A DNA stretch of 64,000 nucleotides from Zhihengliuella halotolerans. GTDB lineage: Bacteria > Actinomycetota > Actinomycetes > Actinomycetales > Micrococcaceae. The notes under the pieces were generated by a model. The model made no database searches. It worked only from the letters and a program-made list of their open reading frames with translations, and was not told the origin of the DNA. Below are positions 33,641 to 42,131 of the stretch, in pieces; within the stretch, counting starts at the first letter, position 1; each line of letters begins with the position of its first letter. The translations under genes were made by a program, and so were the position numbers. Where the stretch lies: assembly GCF_004217565.1 (NCBI RefSeq), contig NZ_SHLA01000001.1, positions 3,162,001-3,226,000 of the forward strand, written 5' to 3'.

Positions 33641-34300
33641 TCAGTCGAGTTCTCCGCGCCGCCACATCTTCGCCGAGGACTCGAGATCTTCCGCGGTCTT
33701 GAGGAGCTGGCCGGCGTCGCGGGTGAGCCGTCTCGCGTGCTTGTCGTTGCTTGGCTCGAGGTCGTGCGCGTGTTCGGCCTGCCCGAGAGCGATCACCCGG
33801 CAGAAAGCGGCCGTCCGCTCGAGGGCGACGTCGAACTCGCCGTCGAACGCGCCCGAGAGGATCGAATCCGCCATGGCCCGGAGTTCGTTCGCTCCGGGCG
33901 GTTCGGCGGCGCCCGCCACAGCGTGCGCGACCTGGGCGGTCCGGCGGCCCGCTGCGAAGTACGAGGCCATGCGGTCCGGATCATTGACGACGGCGGCGCG
34001 CAGCGCGTACAGCCTCCAGAGGGCGCCGGGCAGGGTGTGCGCGGGGCTCTCGGACCAGAGTTCGGCGACCGCCTCCAGACCCTCCTTGTCGGCGAGCTTC
34101 ACGAGCCGCTCCGTGACCTGCGGATCCTCGGAACCGCGGCCGTGGTGCACCAAAGCCTGGGCGGCGAGATGCGCGGCTTCGGAGACGCGGGCCGGGTCCG
34201 GGCCGCCGGCGAACGGCTCGAAGTCGATGGGCGCGAACGGCTTCGGCTTGTGGTGCCGGAACGGTGCGGCCTGATGCTGGCGTGCTGGGTTCGCGTTCAT
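33641..34300 (-). CDS. Hypothetical protein, helical
   Basis: A 219-residue soluble protein without a recognised family. The first 40 residues are rich in His, Pro and Lys (HQAAPFRHHKPKPFAP) and likely disordered; the rest is helical and Ala-rich (LAAQALVHHG...VAELWSESPAHTLPGALWRLYALRAAVV). No signal peptide, membrane helix or metal motif is seen. It is alone on its strand, between the DUF47 promoter region and the tRNA. Confidence 0.75.
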   Translation of the reverse strand: MNANPARQHQAAPFRHHKPKPFAPIDFEPFAGGPDPARVSEAAHLAAQALVHHGRGSEDPQVTERLVKLADKEGLEAVAELWSESPAHTLPGALWRLYALRAAVVNDPDRMASYFAAGRRTAQVAHAVAGAAEPPGANELRAMADSILSGAFDGEFDVALERTAAFCRVIALGQAEHAHDLEPSNDKHARRLTRDAGQLLKTAEDLESSAKMWRRGELD

Positions 34301-34575
34301 GCGGCTCAGGATACTCCCGTGGCCGGATACTTGCGATGGGTGCGGTCCGGGTGTGGACGGAAACGCAGTGTGCCGTCGTCGTCGCCCTGCGAAACGTCTT
34401 GCTCGAGCCATGCGAATGGTAGCGTTCCCGGCCTGCGAAACGTATGGTTCGCGACCTGTGGACCGTAGCGTCCGGGCGGTGTCGTCCGCGCGGTTGGATG
34501 CTGCGCAGCGGCGGATCGACGCGGGTGGTGGTGGACGTGCGGTAGCATGGATCGCGGTTCTTTTCGAAGGACCAC

Positions 34576-34648
34576 GGGCCTTTAGCTCAGTTGGTAGAGC
34601 ACTGGACTTTTAATCCATTGGTCGCGGGTTCGAGCCCCGCAGGGCCCA
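34576..34648 (+). tRNA. tRNA-Lys (anticodon UUU)
   Basis: A 73-base cloverleaf. The acceptor GGGCCTT pairs with AGGGCCC, the D-stem is GCTC/GAGC, and the anticodon loop CTTTTAA has TTT at 34609-34611. The T-arm is GCGGG-TTCGAGC-CCCGC, and A73 is the discriminator. The top of the anticodon stem (C27-U43) is unpaired. The full CCA is not encoded (ACCG follows). Confidence 0.97.
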
Positions 34649-34654
34649 CCGCCG

Positions 34655-34706
34655 ACGCCCCGGCCGGAACCGTTTCGTGCGGTTTTCGGCCGGGGCGTTC
34701 TTTGTC
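34655..34706 (+). terminator. Rho-independent terminator of tRNA-Lys
   Basis: A perfect 12-base-pair stem ACGCCCCGGCCG (34655-34666) with CGGCCGGGGCGT (34687-34698), followed by TTCTTTGT. The loop carries a second AACCG/CGGTT stem. It is one of the strongest terminators in the window. Confidence 0.92.
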
Positions 34707-34762
34707 CCACTGGGTTTTGGCCTCAATGCTTGCTACCCCGATGTGCGGGGTGCAGATTGCGG

Positions 34763-35938
34763 TCAGCCGATCAACAATTTCATTATGCGTTTCCACCATG
34801 GCTCGCGAGTTGCGACGGGCGAGACAAAAGGCTGCGCATCGGGCTCTGGGGGCACGCGGGCAGGCGGCGCCGTGTGAGGAGTATCCTCAGAAGCCTCGGT
34901 CCGTTCGTCTCGGATTCGCGCGTCGTCCACAGCGGCTTGTTCGGCGTCCGCGTGCTCCCCTGCGGCACGATTGAGTTCTTCCAGATCCGCGCAATCTGCA
35001 TTGGTCTTCTTTTCAGTCGTCTCGCGACGCTGACGTTCCTCGTCTGCGGCTTGGATGGCCGCCTCGTATTTGGCGACGTCAGCGTTCAGCAGCCAGCCGG
35101 CCCACATTCCCCCCTGGCGTCCGCGGATCAACCGTGCTTTGTACCATCGTCGCTCGTCATTGAGGACTTGACTGATGAACTTCGTTAACGGTAACTGCGT
35201 TGATGTGAATGAACGACGGTCGGGGCTGAGTTTTCCTATGGTCACGCCCACATGCAATTGAACTTCGCATCGGCTGTCGCCTTGCCAGATAGAACGGAGC
35301 TGGTTGGCGGTCGGGACTTCCGAACTGCCGCTGACCCGATATCCGAGTCGCACGCAAGGCTCGGTAAATAGTGGGTCACCATGGTTCTTGCCTTTCCCGG
35401 TGTTCTTCTGTCGGGCTGACTCTGGAAGGAACCACAGTGTTTGCATACCATTCCACTCACGTGCCTTCCGGCGAGCGGTGAAGTTCGTGGATACTCGCTG
35501 CACCTCGAATGCGTAGGGTGGGGTTGAGTCAACGTGTAAGTCGACGCAGGCACCACTGAAGCCCACCTCAAGCCGGGCTGCAAACCCGAGCTCACGGCAT
35601 ATCTCGAGTAGCTTTTGCTGTAGCCACAGGTGCTCGTCCGTCATCGGCCCTCCGCCACCCGCCGAAACGAAGTGATTGCAGCTGCTGCCTGATACATCAG
35701 AGAGGAATCTCCTCTTCTTCTGGCTCATCTTGGCGCTGAGTCGCTGAGTGCATTGATCGTCTGGGCAAACTAAGATACGTCCAGTGCGGTGGACGTGCGT
35801 CCAGTCCTCATCGTTGTGGATAGAGCGCACGAATGGCTCACCCTGAACGCGCAGAAAGCGCTTTCTCACTTTGTCACGCTGAGCAGCGTTCGTCGGTCTG
35901 TGGTTTTTCCCGGAATGGTTCTGGCGCCGTTGCGACAT
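34763..35938 (-). CDS. Orphan CoiA-like nuclease with zinc motif and charged tail
   Basis: A 391-residue protein resembling competence protein CoiA. An N-terminal possible zinc site (Cys58, Cys63, Cys87, His89) precedes a restriction-endonuclease-like core: DEHLWLQQKLLEI (101-113), Glu124, Asp133 in CVDLHVD, then FEVQ (144-147) and TARRKAREW. Glu/Asp...Asp...ExQ fits a PD-(D/E)xK nuclease. A region beginning WYKARLIRGRQGGMW follows, then a probable coiled coil (YEAAIQAADEERQRRETTEKK) and a C-terminal WWKRIMKLLIG that could touch the membrane. No other competence gene is nearby. Base composition is clearly lower in GC than its neighbours, and it sits just past a tRNA terminator, both signs of transfer. 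Confidence 0.72.
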   Translation of the reverse strand: MSQRRQNHSGKNHRPTNAAQRDKVRKRFLRVQGEPFVRSIHNDEDWTHVHRTGRILVCPDDQCTQRLSAKMSQKKRRFLSDVSGSSCNHFVSAGGGGPMTDEHLWLQQKLLEICRELGFAARLEVGFSGACVDLHVDSTPPYAFEVQRVSTNFTARRKAREWNGMQTLWFLPESARQKNTGKGKNHGDPLFTEPCVRLGYRVSGSSEVPTANQLRSIWQGDSRCEVQLHVGVTIGKLSPDRRSFTSTQLPLTKFISQVLNDERRWYKARLIRGRQGGMWAGWLLNADVAKYEAAIQAADEERQRRETTEKKTNADCADLEELNRAAGEHADAEQAAVDDARIRDERTEASEDTPHTAPPARVPPEPDAQPFVSPVATREPWWKRIMKLLIG

Positions 35939-36228
35939 GCCCTTAATTATCCATGTGAGGCCGACATTTTGGGTTGCAGGGAGGACATTTCACTCTAGAG
36001 AGACGCAAGAAAAGGCTAGGACGTTTGAGTTCGGTCCGGCGCCCCAACGAACCTCCGGAAGGCGAGGGCAGTAATAACGACCGGACTGAAGCGGGGTGCG
36101 GGCAAGACGGGCGAACGCACGACCCGGGCAGCTCCCATTGATTGCAGACCCAGACGTACGAGCCGTTCCTACCGTGCTAAGGAGGCCGCTATCGCCAGGC
36201 CTTTCAGGGCCGGGATTCCTGCGGCGTC
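35939..36228. other. Gene-free stretch upstream of metH with a long inverted repeat
   Basis: About 290 bases of below-average GC at its left end. A 10-base inverted repeat, TTCGGTCCGG (36030-36039) and CCGGACTGAA (36081-36090) with one wobble, encloses 41 bases that hold further short complementary segments. No open frame with a ribosome site is apparent. I could not match it to a cobalamin, SAM or SAH riboswitch by eye. It may be a leader of metH, a small RNA, or debris of the adjacent island. Confidence 0.4.
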
Positions 36229-39200
36229 ATGAGCCGCGACACCTGGGGCCCGTCGGTTTATTCTGATGCGGTGATCCCAACGCTTGAAGGCCGCGCCGCC
36301 GAACTCCTGCACGCCATCCGCACCCGCGTCGTCGTCGCCGACGGCGCCATGGGCACGATGATCCAGGAGGCCGAGCCGACACTCGACGACTACGAGCAGC
36401 ACGAGGGCTGCAACGAGGTCCTCAACGCGACCCGGCCGGACATCATCGCCGCGGTGCACGACGCCTATCTCGAGGTCGGCGTCGACGCGATCGAGACCAA
36501 CACCTTCGGCGCCAACTGGTCCAACCTCTCCGACTACGGGATCGACGACCGCATCCGCGAGCTCGCCCGCGCGGGCGCGGCCCTGGCGCGGGAGCGCGCC
36601 GACGCTTATACGACGGCGGAGCACCCCCGCTGGGTGCTCGGCGCGATGGGCCCCGGAACCAAGCTGCCGTCGCTGGGGCACACCACCTACGTGCACTTGC
36701 GCGACACGTTCGCCGAGCAGGCCGTCGGACTCATCGAGGGCGGCGTGGACGCCCTGCTCATCGAGACCAGCCAGGACCTGCTGCAGACCAAGTCCGCCGT
36801 CAACGGCTGCCGCGCCGCGATCGAGCAGACCGGACGCGCGGTCCCGATCATCACCTCGGTCACCGTCGAGACCACGGGCACGATGCTCATGGGCTCCGAG
36901 ATCGGGGCGGCCCTGACGACGCTGCAGTCCCTCGGCGTCGACGTCATCGGCCTCAACTGTGCAACCGGGCCGGACCTGATGAGCGAACACCTGCGCGTCC
37001 TGGCCCATCACTCCGAGACGCCGCTCGTGTGCATGCCGAACGCGGGCCTGCCCGAGCTGGGCCCGAAAGGTGCGGTCTATCCGCTTCAGCCGGCCGAACT
37101 CGCCGCCGCGCACGCGCAGTTCGTCAAGGAGTTCGGTCTCGGTCTGGTCGGCGGCTGTTGCGGCACGACGCCGGAGCATATGCGCCAGGTCGTCGAGGCC
37201 GTGCGCGGCCAGCAGCTGCCCGAGCGCACCCCGGAACGGCAGAACGGAGTCGCGTCCCTGTACTCGCACACCGACCTCTCGCAGGAGGCCTCCTACCTGG
37301 CGATCGGTGAGCGCACCAACTCCAACGGCTCCAAGGCCTTCCGGGACGCGCTGCTCGAGTCCCGGTGGGATGACATCGTCGACATCGCCCGCGCCCAGAC
37401 CCGCGAGGGTGCTCACCTGCTCGACGTGTGCGTCGACTACGTGGGCCGCGACGGCGTGACCGACGTGCGCGAGGTCGTCTCGCGGCTCGCAAGCGCGTCG
37501 ACCCTGCCGCTCGTGATCGACTCGACGGAACCCGAGGTCATCCGGGCCGGCCTCGAGCTGGTCGGCGGCCGCGCCGTCGTGAACTCGGTGAACTTCGAGG
37601 ACGGCGACGGGCCGGCCTCGCGTTTCCAGCGCATCATGCCGGCGGTCAAGGAGCACGGCGCCGCCGTCATCGCGCTGACGATCGACGAGGAGGGGCAGGC
37701 GCGCACGGCCGAGGGCAAGGTGCGCATCGCCTCCCGCCTCATCGATACGCTCGTCGAGCAGTGGGGCATGCGGGTCGACGACATCATCGTCGACGCGCTG
37801 ACCTTCCCCATCGCGACGGGCCAGGAGGAGACGCGCCGCGACGCGATCGAGACGATCGACGCGATCCGCCAGATCACCGCCCGCTACCCGGGCGTGCACA
37901 CGACCCTCGGGGTCTCCAACGTGTCCTTCGGCCTGAACCCGGCCGCACGCACCGTGCTGAACTCGGTGTTCCTGCACGAGGCCACGGCCGCCGGTCTCGA
38001 CTCGGCGATCGTGCACGCGGCGAAGATCCTGCCGCGCACCGCGATCCCCGACGAGCAGTGGCAGGCCGCCGAGAACCTCGTGTGGGACCGGCGGGAGTAC
38101 GACGACGAGGGGAACCTCACGCACGATCCGCTCTCCCATCTGCTGGAGACGTTCTCGGGCGTCGACTCGGCCGCGCTGCGCGATCAGCGGGCCGCGGAGC
38201 TCGAGGCCCTGCCCGTGGGGGAGCGGCTCGAGCGCCGCATCATCGACGGCGCCCGCAAGGGTCTCGAGGCGGACATCGAGACGGCGCTCGCCGACGGGAT
38301 GGCCGCGCTCGACATCGTGAACACGCACCTGCTCGGCGGCATGAAGGTCGTCGGTGAGCTGTTCGGGTCCGGTGAGATGCAGCTGCCGTTCGTGCTGCAG
38401 TCCGCAGAGGTCATGAAGGCCGCCGTCGCGCTGCTCGAGCCGCACATGGAGCGAGTCGAGGGCGAGGAAGACGCCTCGAAGGGCGTGATCGTGCTCGCGA
38501 CCGTACGCGGGGACGTGCACGACATCGGCAAGAACCTGGTAGACATCATCCTCACCAACAACGGTTACACGGTCATCAACATCGGCATCAAGCAGCCGAT
38601 CACCGCAATGATCGAGGCGGCCGCGGAGCACAACGCGGACGTCATCGGCATGTCGGGGCTTCTCGTGAAGTCGACTGTCGTGATGAAGGAGAACCTCGAG
38701 GAGCTGGCCTCGCGCGGCCTGGCCGAGAAGTGGCCGATCCTGCTCGGCGGTGCCGCTCTGACCCGCACGTTCGTCGAGGACGACCTCGCCTCGCAGTTCC
38801 CCGGGGTCGTCCGCTACGCCCGCGACGCGTTCGAGGGCCTGCGCCTCATGGAACCCCTCGTCGCCGTCGCGCGCGGGGCGGATCCGGAGTCCGTGGGGCT
38901 GCCCGCACTGAAGAAGCGCCGCCACAACGTGGTGACCGTGACGCAGACCCCGGACGAGGAGCTGCCGGCTCGCTCCGACGTCGTCGCCGACAACCCCGTG
39001 CCGACGCCGCCGTTCTGGGGCACGCGCATCGTCAAGGGCATCCAGCTCGCCGACTACGCCGCATTCCTCGACGAGCGGGCCACATTTATGGGCCAGTGGG
39101 GGCTCAAGCCCGGCCGCGGTGCCGACGGGGCCTCCTACGAGGAGCTCGTCGAGACGGAGGGACGCCCGCGGCTCGCAGAATGGCTCGAGCGCGTCGCCAC

Positions 39201-39852
39201 GGATCGGATCATGGACCCGACGGTCATCTACGGGTACTTCCCGGCCTGGTCGGAGGGGAACGACGTCGTCATCGCCCACCACGGTGCCACGATGGGCGGC
39301 CTCGGCGCGCCCGACGGCGGCTCGGGCGGCGAGCCCGGCACGGAGCGGCTGCGGTTCACGTTCCCCCGGCAGCGCCGCGACCGGCACCTGTGCGTCGCGG
39401 ACTTCATCCGGCCGCGCGAGTGGGTGGAGGAGACGGGCCAGTTCGACGTCTTCCCGGTCCAGCTCGCGACGGTCGGCGACGACGTCTCCGGGCACACCGC
39501 GAAACTGTTCGAGGCCAACCGCTACCGCGAGTACATGGAGCTGCACGGGCTGTCCGTCCAGCTCACGGAGGCGCTTGCGGAGTTCTGGCACTCGCGGGTG
39601 CGCGACGAGCTCGGCTTCGCCGGCGAGGACCCGGACGACGTCGACGGCATGTTCAAGCTCGACTACCGGGGCTGCCGGCTCTCGCTCGGCTACCCGGCCT
39701 GCCCGGACATGGAGGACCGGCACAAGGTCGTGGAGCTGCTGCGGCCCGAGCGTGTAGGAGTCACGTTGAGCGAGGAACTGCAGCTGCACCCGGAGCAGTC
39801 GACGGACGCGTTCGTGCTGCACCACCCGGAGGCCACGTACTTCTCCGTGTAG
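36229..39852 (+). CDS. metH: Cobalamin-dependent methionine synthase MetH
   Basis: Transfers a methyl group from methyltetrahydrofolate to homocysteine through methylcobalamin. The 1207-residue chain has all four modules. The homocysteine domain has zinc ligands Cys244 and Cys310-Cys311 (GGCCGTTPEH). The pterin domain runs to about 620 (AIGERTNSNGSKAFRD). The B12 domain has DVHDIG, with cobalt-ligand His764. The reactivation domain (about 900-1207) ends in RLSLGYPACPDMEDR, binding S-adenosylmethionine. A GTG at 36271, preceded by TATTCT, could be a leaderless start 14 codons later. The whole gene also carries a long antisense open frame, which is a composition artefact. Confidence 0.96.
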   Translation: MSRDTWGPSVYSDAVIPTLEGRAAELLHAIRTRVVVADGAMGTMIQEAEPTLDDYEQHEGCNEVLNATRPDIIAAVHDAYLEVGVDAIETNTFGANWSNLSDYGIDDRIRELARAGAALARERADAYTTAEHPRWVLGAMGPGTKLPSLGHTTYVHLRDTFAEQAVGLIEGGVDALLIETSQDLLQTKSAVNGCRAAIEQTGRAVPIITSVTVETTGTMLMGSEIGAALTTLQSLGVDVIGLNCATGPDLMSEHLRVLAHHSETPLVCMPNAGLPELGPKGAVYPLQPAELAAAHAQFVKEFGLGLVGGCCGTTPEHMRQVVEAVRGQQLPERTPERQNGVASLYSHTDLSQEASYLAIGERTNSNGSKAFRDALLESRWDDIVDIARAQTREGAHLLDVCVDYVGRDGVTDVREVVSRLASASTLPLVIDSTEPEVIRAGLELVGGRAVVNSVNFEDGDGPASRFQRIMPAVKEHGAAVIALTIDEEGQARTAEGKVRIASRLIDTLVEQWGMRVDDIIVDALTFPIATGQEETRRDAIETIDAIRQITARYPGVHTTLGVSNVSFGLNPAARTVLNSVFLHEATAAGLDSAIVHAAKILPRTAIPDEQWQAAENLVWDRREYDDEGNLTHDPLSHLLETFSGVDSAALRDQRAAELEALPVGERLERRIIDGARKGLEADIETALADGMAALDIVNTHLLGGMKVVGELFGSGEMQLPFVLQSAEVMKAAVALLEPHMERVEGEEDASKGVIVLATVRGDVHDIGKNLVDIILTNNGYTVINIGIKQPITAMIEAAAEHNADVIGMSGLLVKSTVVMKENLEELASRGLAEKWPILLGGAALTRTFVEDDLASQFPGVVRYARDAFEGLRLMEPLVAVARGADPESVGLPALKKRRHNVVTVTQTPDEELPARSDVVADNPVPTPPFWGTRIVKGIQLADYAAFLDERATFMGQWGLKPGRGADGASYEELVETEGRPRLAEWLERVATDRIMDPTVIYGYFPAWSEGNDVVIAHHGATMGGLGAPDGGSGGEPGTERLRFTFPRQRRDRHLCVADFIRPREWVEETGQFDVFPVQLATVGDDVSGHTAKLFEANRYREYMELHGLSVQLTEALAEFWHSRVRDELGFAGEDPDDVDGMFKLDYRGCRLSLGYPACPDMEDRHKVVELLRPERVGVTLSEELQLHPEQSTDAFVLHHPEATYFSV

Positions 39853-40953
39853 CTACTGCACCGCGGCGAACAGCTGCATGATCTCCGGGCCCATCTCCAC
39901 CTGCGTGAGCAGGACCAGGAAGGAGCCGTCGGGGTCGGCGTGCATCGTGGTGCCCAGGCCGCCGGACCAGCCGAACCGGCCCGCGTGCGGGCCCGAAGTC
40001 TGTACGGAGACACCGAAACCCCAGCCGGTGCCCTCCCAGAAGCCGGGGAAGAAACTGTCCGGTGTCTTGGCGGCGGACGGCACCTGATCGGCGGTCATCG
40101 CTGCGACCAGGCCGGGCTCGAGGAACGCCCGACCCTCGTGGCGGCCGCCGGCGGCGAGCATGCGGGCGAAGCCCGCGTAGTCGCGGATGGTGGAGACCAG
40201 CTCCGAGTGGCTGAGGTCGAAGGGCTCGGGCGCGACGTAGAACCCCGCACCGGCCGGTTCGATCTCGACCAGGGCGGCGCCGACGTCGTGCCGGTACGCT
40301 GCGGGGAGCCGGTGGGCCGCCTCCGGCGGGACGGCGTAGCCGGTGTCGACCATGCCGAGCGGACCGAACACGTCGCCGCGCAGGTGCTCCTCCAGGGAAC
40401 CGCCGACGAGGCGGCCGAGCAGGATGCCGAGCAGGCCGAAGGAGTGGTGGTACCGCCAGCCGGTGCCAGGTTGGAAGGCGAGCGGCAGCTGCCCGAGCGC
40501 GTCCAGCCATGCCTGGGCGCCGACGTCGAGCGGTTCCTGGCCGGCCTGGGTGCCGTTGGCGATCATCGCCTCCTGCAGCGGGCACGGCGAGGTCATCATG
40601 CCGTAGCCGGAGGTGTTGGTCAGCAGGTGCCGGACGGTGATCGGGCTGTCCGCGGGGACGGTGTCGTCGAGGGGAGATTCGGGCGTGCGCAGGACCCGCC
40701 GGTTCGCGAGTTCGGGCAGCCAGGCGGCGACGTCGTCGTCCAGATCCAGGTGCCCGGCCTGGACCAGCCGCAGCGCGGCGATCGCGAGGACGGGCTTGGT
40801 CATCGACTGGATGCGCACGATCGCGTCGAGCGGCAGGTCCCCGGCCGCGACGTACTCGGTGGGACCGCCGGCGGTGCCGAACGCCGCGAGGGCGCCGGGG
40901 ACCGTGCCCCGGGCGACGTGTTCTTCCAGGACCTGTCCGAGTCTGTTGGCCAT
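39853..40953 (-). CDS. Serine hydrolase, class C beta-lactamase/esterase fold
   Basis: A 366-residue member of the beta-lactamase-related serine hydrolases. The nucleophile motif is SMTK (near residue 50, RIQSMTKPVLAIAAL). The Tyr motif is WRYHHSFGLLG, and the third motif is GWSGGLGTT instead of KTG, which points to an EstB-like esterase or peptidase rather than a true lactamase. No signal peptide is visible, so it is probably cytoplasmic. It is convergent with metH, and its stop immediately follows that gene's end. The physiological substrate is unknown. Confidence 0.88.
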   Translation of the reverse strand: MANRLGQVLEEHVARGTVPGALAAFGTAGGPTEYVAAGDLPLDAIVRIQSMTKPVLAIAALRLVQAGHLDLDDDVAAWLPELANRRVLRTPESPLDDTVPADSPITVRHLLTNTSGYGMMTSPCPLQEAMIANGTQAGQEPLDVGAQAWLDALGQLPLAFQPGTGWRYHHSFGLLGILLGRLVGGSLEEHLRGDVFGPLGMVDTGYAVPPEAAHRLPAAYRHDVGAALVEIEPAGAGFYVAPEPFDLSHSELVSTIRDYAGFARMLAAGGRHEGRAFLEPGLVAAMTADQVPSAAKTPDSFFPGFWEGTGWGFGVSVQTSGPHAGRFGWSGGLGTTMHADPDGSFLVLLTQVEMGPEIMQLFAAVQ

Positions 40954-40991
40954 GACCCGATCGTAGCCGGGCGGCCAGCGCGCGGACAGGC

Positions 40992-41591
40992 CTACGCGCG
41001 GACGGGGGCGGTGCTGACCGCGTGCGCGCGCTCGAATCGTTCGACGAGCGAGAGCAGGCCGGCCGCGAGGGGCAGGAGCACCAGATTGCCGATCAGCATC
41101 GTGCGCAGGAACGGCAGGCCCGCGGCGTAGCTGGCGAGCAGCCCGTCGAGCCCGGCCGGGTAGAAGGTCCCGCGGCCCTGCAGCCAGACGCCGACGTTGG
41201 TCCACAGGTAGAACCCGATCGAACTCCCCGCTCCGAACATGAGCGACGTCGCCACGCGGCGCGCGCCCGTGCTGCGCCGCGTCCACAGGGCCCCGAGGCC
41301 GATGAGCAGCCACGCGGACCACGTGAACACGAAGATCCACGAGTTGCCCAGCACGACGTCGCTCACCGCGACGACCGCCAGGGGCGCGAGCGCCGCCAGC
41401 CGATGCCGCAGCAGGCCCGCCGCAGCGAACGCGGCGAAGGTCGAGAACTCGAGATTCGGTGGGGCGCCGAGGTCGTTCTTGACGAGCCGCCAGACGACAG
41501 CCGCGGCGACGAGCAGCACCGCGGTGACGGGGCGCCACCAGCGGGCCGCGAGGTCCTGCAGGGTCAGATCGCGTGGCCGGACCGGGCTCAT
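40992..41591 (-). CDS. S-component-like membrane protein (DUF6580-like)
   Basis: A 199-residue protein with five or six helices (about 22-40, 48-64, 68-85, 90-105, 120-140, 165-190). The block APPNLEFSTFAAFAAAGLLRHR, followed by VVAVSDVVLGN, is the DUF6580 pattern. That family looks like the substrate-binding S components of ECF vitamin transporters. The ATG overlaps the stop of the DUF4430 lipoprotein gene as ATGA, tying the two together. No ECF ATPase or T-component gene is nearby. Its closeness to metH makes a corrinoid the natural guess for the substrate; this is inference. Confidence 0.75.
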   Translation of the reverse strand: MSPVRPRDLTLQDLAARWWRPVTAVLLVAAAVVWRLVKNDLGAPPNLEFSTFAAFAAAGLLRHRLAALAPLAVVAVSDVVLGNSWIFVFTWSAWLLIGLGALWTRRSTGARRVATSLMFGAGSSIGFYLWTNVGVWLQGRGTFYPAGLDGLLASYAAGLPFLRTMLIGNLVLLPLAAGLLSLVERFERAHAVSTAPVRA

Positions 41592-42022
41592 TCGAACGTG
41601 TCCAGCTTCCACTCGATCTCCTGGCCGTCCTCGGTTTCGAGCGTGCCGGCGCCCTCCTGGGCGAACTCGCCGTCGACGTAGAGGGCCCAGAACTCGTTCG
41701 CGTCCGCGTCCACCGCCCGGCCGTCGATGCCGGTCACGAACGCCATCTCGCCTTCACCCGAGACCTCCGCCTCGGGGTCGTTCTCCAGCAGGAGCTCGAG
41801 CACGGTCTTCCCGTCCTCGCCCTCGTAGGTGAAGGTCTCGCTGGCGCTTTCGCTGGCGGGCGCGGTGGCGGTTTCCGACGCCGCGGGCGACGTCGTGGTT
41901 CCGGGGTCGCCGGTCCCGCCGGAGCAGCCGGTCAGGAGGGCGAGGGACAGGAGGCCTGCGGCCAGAGCGGCGGCATGGCTCTTCGGGATCGTGCGGAAGT
42001 CTGTGGTCACGCCGTTAATCAT
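41588..42022 (-). CDS. DUF4430 lipoprotein, possible vitamin-capture protein
   Basis: A 144-residue exported lipoprotein. The lipobox LLTGC follows a short signal peptide, then a Ser/Thr/Ala linker, then a DUF4430 domain (VLELLLENDPEAEV ... FVTGIDGRAVD ... EFWALYVDGEFAQEGAGTLETEDGQEIEWKLD). DUF4430 corresponds to a C-terminal domain found in transcobalamin-like proteins and in bacterial surface proteins. The ATG at 42022 is taken; a GTG at 42010 would give a tidier signal peptide. It is co-translated with the S-component-like protein, so it probably captures a ligand for it. Confidence 0.75.
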   Translation of the reverse strand: MINGVTTDFRTIPKSHAAALAAGLLSLALLTGCSGGTGDPGTTTSPAASETATAPASESASETFTYEGEDGKTVLELLLENDPEAEVSGEGEMAFVTGIDGRAVDADANEFWALYVDGEFAQEGAGTLETEDGQEIEWKLDTFE

Positions 42023-42131
42023 GCTGTATGGCCAAACCCGTCGACAAGCAGTGTTTCGTGTGAGTCCCCGTGCGACGGAATGCGTCGCGCGGACGACGAC
42101 GGCCGGCCGAGGCACGAGACGGATCGCTCAT

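Noticed and set aside
36001-36228. Cobalamin or SAM/SAH riboswitch upstream of metH
   Set aside because: The conserved B12-box and SAH/SAM core sequences were not found by eye; only an uncharacterised inverted repeat is there.
34600-36230. Duplicated tRNA-Lys 3' end as an attachment site bordering the island
   Set aside because: No second copy of the T-arm/acceptor sequence was seen downstream, and no integrase gene is present, so integration at the tRNA is unproven.
36169-39825. A 1218-codon open frame antisense to metH
   Set aside because: It mirrors metH in the GC-skewed third position, has composition typical of an antisense shadow and shows no recognisable domain. MetH on the plus strand has every expected motif.
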